Shown one piece after another: positions 13,860-16,845 of a DNA stretch of 16,845 nucleotides. Numbering within the stretch: position 1 is the stretch's first letter; each line of letters begins with the position of its first letter. Source of the DNA: JAYVJM01 sp043769275 (lineage in GTDB: Bacteria; Pseudomonadota; Gammaproteobacteria; Pseudomonadales; UBA7239); contig JAYVJM010000013.1 of assembly GCA_043769275.1 (NCBI GenBank), positions 1-16,845 on the forward strand, in the 5' to 3' direction. The translations under genes and the position numbers were made by a program. The notes under the pieces are model-generated. The model saw only the letters and a list, made by a program, of their open reading frames with translations, searched no databases and was not told the origin of the DNA.

Positions 13860-15721
13860 CAGTCCAACTCGAATTCATTTTTCCAGCTATCATCACGCTC
13901 CTTTACCGGCTGATCCGGCTTGGTGAGCAGGTAATTTTCTAGCACTAAATAGTCCATTTCTGAGCGCATAAAACAACGATATGCGTCTTCTGGCGTATGC
14001 ACGATGGGCTCGCCACGAACATTAAAAGACGTATTGATCGACACAGGACAGCCGGTGAGTTTTTCAAACTCATCCAGCAGATGATAAAAACGCGGATTGG
14101 TTTCAGTGTGAACTGTTTGGATACGAGCTGAATAATCAACGTGAGTTACCGCTGGTATCTGCGAGCGTGGCACATGCAATTTGGCTACACCGAACAACCG
14201 TTCTTGCTCTGAGCTTATCGCAAGAGTTTTATCTTGCGCCACAGGAGCAACCATCAGCATATAAGGGCTACTCGCCTTGTGTTGAAACCATTCACTGACT
14301 TTATCCGCCTTGACAGCAGGCGCGAAGGGTCGAAAAGACTCACGGTATTTTATTTTAAGATTCATCACTGACTGCATTTTAGTGCTGCGCGGATCGCCAA
14401 TAATGGAGCGTCCACCTAAAGCGCGTGGCCCGAACTCCATGCGCCCTTGAAACCAGCCGATAACATTCTCTGATGCCATCAGTTGAGCCAATTTTGGCAA
14501 TAAGACATCATCATCCAAGCATTGATATTTTGCGCCAACGCTATCGAGAAAAACACGAATTTCATCATTGGAAAAAGAGGGGCCAAGATAACTGCCGCGC
14601 ATGGCATCGCTTATTTCATCCACAACACGCGGCTTTTCCAAGTATTGATACCAGATCGCCAACGCGGCACCCAGTGCGCCACCAGCATCACCTGCCGCGG
14701 GCTGTATCCAAATTTCTGAAAAAGGGCCTTCGCGCAACAGCCTTCCGTTTGATACACAATTCAGAGCAACACCACCGGCAAGACAGAGTTTGTCCACACC
14801 CAACTCACTATGCACGCTACACGCCAGTTTGAGCACAATATCTTCCGTCACCACCTGAATAGAGCGAGCAATGTCCATTTCTCTTTGAGTGATCTCAGAT
14901 TCGCTTTTCCGTGGCGGGCCATTAAATAAACGATTAAATTTTGCATTCGTCATCGTCAGGCCGGCTGCATAATCGAAATAGCTCATATTGAGGCGAAAGC
15001 TGCCGTCAGGCTTCACATCAATCAAATGATCGAGAATTAAATCGGCGTATTTTGGCGTGCCGTAAGGCGCAAGCCCCATCAACTTATATTCGCCAGAGTT
15101 GACCTTAAAACCCGCATAATAGGTAAACGCGGAATAAAGCAAACCCAGCGAGTGCGGGAAACTGATATCCCACTGCGGCGTGAGCGTGCTTCCCTCGCCC
15201 AGCCAAACGGAGCTTGTCGCCCACTCACCCACGCCGTCCAGACACATTACAGCGGCTTTCTCAAACGGGCTAGGAAAAAACGCTGAAGCTGCGTGCGATT
15301 GGTGATGTTCCGTGAACATCAACGGCGGCAATGCTTTTTCTTTTATATTGCCAAGGGCTGCCAGCTCACGGCGCAATACTTTCTTTAAATACAATTTTTC
15401 TTTCACCCATACAGGAATCGCATTGAGAAAAGAGCGAAAACCAAAAGGCGCGTAAGCAAGATAGGTTTCTAACAAACGCTCAAATTTAATCAGAGGCTTG
15501 TCATAAAAAACCACATAATCAATATCAGAAAGCTGTAAATTTGCCTCGTGCAGACAATAGTTAATCGCGCCTGCAGGAAAACTCTCGTCATGCTTTTTAC
15601 GGGTAAAACGCTCTTCCTGTGCGGCCGCAATAATTTTTCCGTCAACCACCAGCGCAGCGGCACTATCATGATAGAACGCAGAAATGCCAAGAATACAGGT
15701 TGTTGTTTTGGATTTTGACAT
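13859..15721 (-). CDS. O-carbamoyltransferase, NodU/CmcH (SxtI-like) family
   Basis: NodU/CmcH enzymes move a carbamoyl group from carbamoyl phosphate to a hydroxyl through a carbamoyl-AMP intermediate. From ATG 15721 this is a 620-residue protein. The N-terminal Kae1-like half shows ILGISAFYHDSAAAL (H18-D19), QEERFTRKKHD, the metal/adenylate-site TEHHQSHAASAF (H139, H140, H143) and CLDGVGEW. The C-terminal half shows LCLAGGVALNCVSNGRL, EFGPRALGGRSI and RESFRPFAPAV, all typical. The frame is open to 15802, but family homology begins right after ATG 15721; no good ribosome site precedes it. The acceptor substrate is unknown. It heads a three-gene operon with SxtJ- and SxtK-like membrane proteins. 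Confidence 0.92.
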   Translation of the reverse strand: MSKSKTTTCILGISAFYHDSAAALVVDGKIIAAAQEERFTRKKHDESFPAGAINYCLHEANLQLSDIDYVVFYDKPLIKFERLLETYLAYAPFGFRSFLNAIPVWVKEKLYLKKVLRRELAALGNIKEKALPPLMFTEHHQSHAASAFFPSPFEKAAVMCLDGVGEWATSSVWLGEGSTLTPQWDISFPHSLGLLYSAFTYYAGFKVNSGEYKLMGLAPYGTPKYADLILDHLIDVKPDGSFRLNMSYFDYAAGLTMTNAKFNRLFNGPPRKSESEITQREMDIARSIQVVTEDIVLKLACSVHSELGVDKLCLAGGVALNCVSNGRLLREGPFSEIWIQPAAGDAGGALGAALAIWYQYLEKPRVVDEISDAMRGSYLGPSFSNDEIRVFLDSVGAKYQCLDDDVLLPKLAQLMASENVIGWFQGRMEFGPRALGGRSIIGDPRSTKMQSVMNLKIKYRESFRPFAPAVKADKVSEWFQHKASSPYMLMVAPVAQDKTLAISSEQERLFGVAKLHVPRSQIPAVTHVDYSARIQTVHTETNPRFYHLLDEFEKLTGCPVSINTSFNVRGEPIVHTPEDAYRCFMRSEMDYLVLENYLLTKPDQPVKERDDSWKNEFELD

Positions 15722-15756
15722 AGGCGAAGCACTACCCGCGAGCACAAAAAGCGCTG

Positions 15757-15785
15757 ATTCTAACGGAATGCCCCAACAGCACCAA
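15757..15785 (-). promoter_or_regulatory. Candidate promoter of the carbamoyltransferase operon
   Basis: On the minus strand TTGGTG (15785-15780) precedes TAGAAT (15762-15757) by 17 bases, about 35 bases before the ATG at 15721. The -10 is good (5/6) but the -35 matches at only three positions. Confidence 0.35.
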
Positions 15786-15898
15786 GCGGCAGCCGTGCCC
15801 AATGCGAAAACACCTGGGCTGATGCAGTCCTATCGGTTTTCCTGCGTTTATACTGCGCAGCCGCACGCCGGCCTCTTTCTTTTTTTGCGCAATCGCCC

Positions 15899-16681
15899 AT
15901 GACAACACAGCATCAGCTACGCAACACGCCGAAAAGCAGCCTCCCCTCTGACCTGTTTACTTTATACGGCAGACAGGCCGTTTTGGAGGCGCTGCGTGAC
16001 GCACAAATCCAGCCCTATAAACTGCATCTGGCCGACTCCAACAAAGAGGAAGGCACAATGGCAGAAATTTTGACCATTGCTCAAAAAAAACAAATACCGC
16101 TCCTTCGACATTCACGCATGCAACTGTCGCGCATTTCAAAAAACGGTAAACAAGATCAAGGTGTTGCACTGGACATCCGCCTTTCATGCTTGCAACAAGC
16201 ACAGACATTGAACAAAACAATGCACAAAAAACCACTGCGACTTTTGGCTCTGGACAATGTGACGAATCCGCAAAATGTGGGCTTGATTATTCGCTCTGTT
16301 TGCGCAGGCGGCATGAATGGCATCATCCTGCCTAAACGCGGCTGCGCCAGACTCGACGCACTTGTCATCAAAGCCAGCGCAGGTACATTTTTTCGAACAC
16401 CACTTTTTCTCTGCGACAGTTTGGCGCAATGTTTAAGCAGCTTACAAACCGACGGTGCAGAACTGTGTTTAATGCAAGCAAATGCCAAACAGTCACTTTT
16501 TGCTTTTCAGAAAATATACAAAAATATACAAAAAACAGTGATTTACGTTCTTGGTAATGAAACAGAAGGCGTATCAAAAACCGTGGCTGCCATTCGCCAC
16601 ACAAGCATTTTCATTCCCATGCACAACGGCGTAGAATCCTTGAATGTTGCAATGGCCGCGACGCTGATTGCTTATTGTTAA
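15899..16681 (+). CDS. SpoU/TrmH-family RNA 2'-O-ribose methyltransferase (RlmB-like)
   Basis: SpoU (SPOUT) enzymes methylate the ribose 2'-OH of a specific rRNA or tRNA nucleotide with S-adenosylmethionine. The 260-residue protein has an N-terminal substrate-binding domain (LYGRQAVLEAL at 22-32) and a trefoil-knot domain with all three motifs: DNVTNPQNVGLIIRSV (N126, R132), VLGNETEGV (217-225), and IPMHNGVESLNVAMA (239-253). The layout is that of RlmB, which modifies 23S rRNA, but the exact target cannot be assigned. The start ATG 15899 has no ribosome site; the first 20 residues are a polar extension. TATACT (15849-15854) could be its -10, without a good -35. It is divergent from the carbamoyltransferase operon. 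Confidence 0.88.
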   Translation: MTTQHQLRNTPKSSLPSDLFTLYGRQAVLEALRDAQIQPYKLHLADSNKEEGTMAEILTIAQKKQIPLLRHSRMQLSRISKNGKQDQGVALDIRLSCLQQAQTLNKTMHKKPLRLLALDNVTNPQNVGLIIRSVCAGGMNGIILPKRGCARLDALVIKASAGTFFRTPLFLCDSLAQCLSSLQTDGAELCLMQANAKQSLFAFQKIYKNIQKTVIYVLGNETEGVSKTVAAIRHTSIFIPMHNGVESLNVAMAATLIAYC

Positions 16682-16737
16682 CTACGCAATGCCTCGTCTA
16701 CATCGCTTATAGGACAATCATAAAAAATAATTCATAG

Positions 16738-16845
16738 TGACCTTGCCCCTATTTAACGTACCCCATAACTTGCTCATGATGTGGTTTGTCTATCTTGCTG
16801 CTGAGCCGCGTCTCAGCGTTGCTCGAACGTCTGCGGGCTGATGTA
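16738..16845 (-). mobile_element. Probable end of an IS3-family insertion sequence, partial
   Basis: Read on the minus strand, a frame open at the window edge ends YISPQTFEQR and stop, followed by about 75 bases that end GGGGCAAGGTCA. IS3-family transposases typically finish with a GYxSPxxFE segment shortly before the right end, and IS3 ends begin TG and close CA, as here (TGACC at 16738). The rest of the element lies outside the window. The match rests on few residues. Confidence 0.5.
16813..16845 (-). CDS. IS3-family transposase (OrfB) C-terminus, partial
   Basis: Only the last ten codons are in the window: YISPQTFEQR then TGA. The YISPxxFE core is the usual C-terminal signature of IS3-family OrfB integrases. 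The catalytic domain is not visible, so whether the gene is intact is unknown. Confidence 0.45.
   Translation of the reverse strand, partial: YISPQTFEQR

Noticed and set aside
15722..15802. 27-residue N-terminal extension of the carbamoyltransferase
   Set aside because: Family homology starts right after ATG 15721, and the extension has no ribosome site.
1..16845. CRISPR arrays, prophage or known defence genes
   Set aside because: No regularly spaced repeats and no phage or defence domains were seen on either strand.

Overview
The window (16,845 bases) looks like part of a gammaproteobacterial chromosome. The best evidence is the cytochrome oxidase locus, whose order (subunit II with a fused cytochrome c, subunit I, Cox11, subunit III, then DUF2909, SURF1, a thioredoxin-like membrane protein, heme A synthase, heme O synthase, SCO) matches the arrangement known from Pseudomonas and relatives. 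A short HPF, a CGFS glutaredoxin and a SpoU-family methyltransferase fit the same group. The genus cannot be told from the sequence.

Layout. Bases 1-1299 are insertion-sequence debris: the 3' part of one IS6-family element (1-424), a tRNA-Leu(CAG) with its own strong promoter (463-610), an inverted 23-base IS end (620-642), and a second, internally deleted IS6 copy (642-1299). After a 350-base stretch with no recognisable gene comes hpf (1650-1943) with its terminator, facing the minus-strand respiratory block. That block covers 2011 to 11299. From its promoter end it reads ctaC, ctaD, a DUF4236 gene, ctaG (cox11), ctaE, and a minus-strand terminator; after a divergent DUF2909 gene it continues with SURF1, a CxxxC membrane protein, ctaA, ctaB/cyoE and sco. 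Together these make the three core subunits of an aa3/caa3 oxidase, both heme-modifying enzymes, and the copper and assembly factors for the CuA and CuB centres.

From 11694 to 13216 a plus-strand thiol-redox run follows: a TlpA-like lipoprotein, the monothiol glutaredoxin GrxD and a typical 2-Cys peroxiredoxin. A strong bidirectional terminator separates it from a minus-strand operon of three genes joined by 1-base TGATG overlaps (13285-15721): a NodU/CmcH-type O-carbamoyltransferase, an SxtJ-family membrane protein and a 50-residue DUF5989/SxtK-like membrane peptide. This triad resembles sxtI-sxtJ-sxtK of the saxitoxin cluster and is the best candidate here for a poorly understood system. 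A divergent SpoU-type RNA methyltransferase (15899-16681) and the end of what is probably an IS3-family element (16738 to the edge) close the window.
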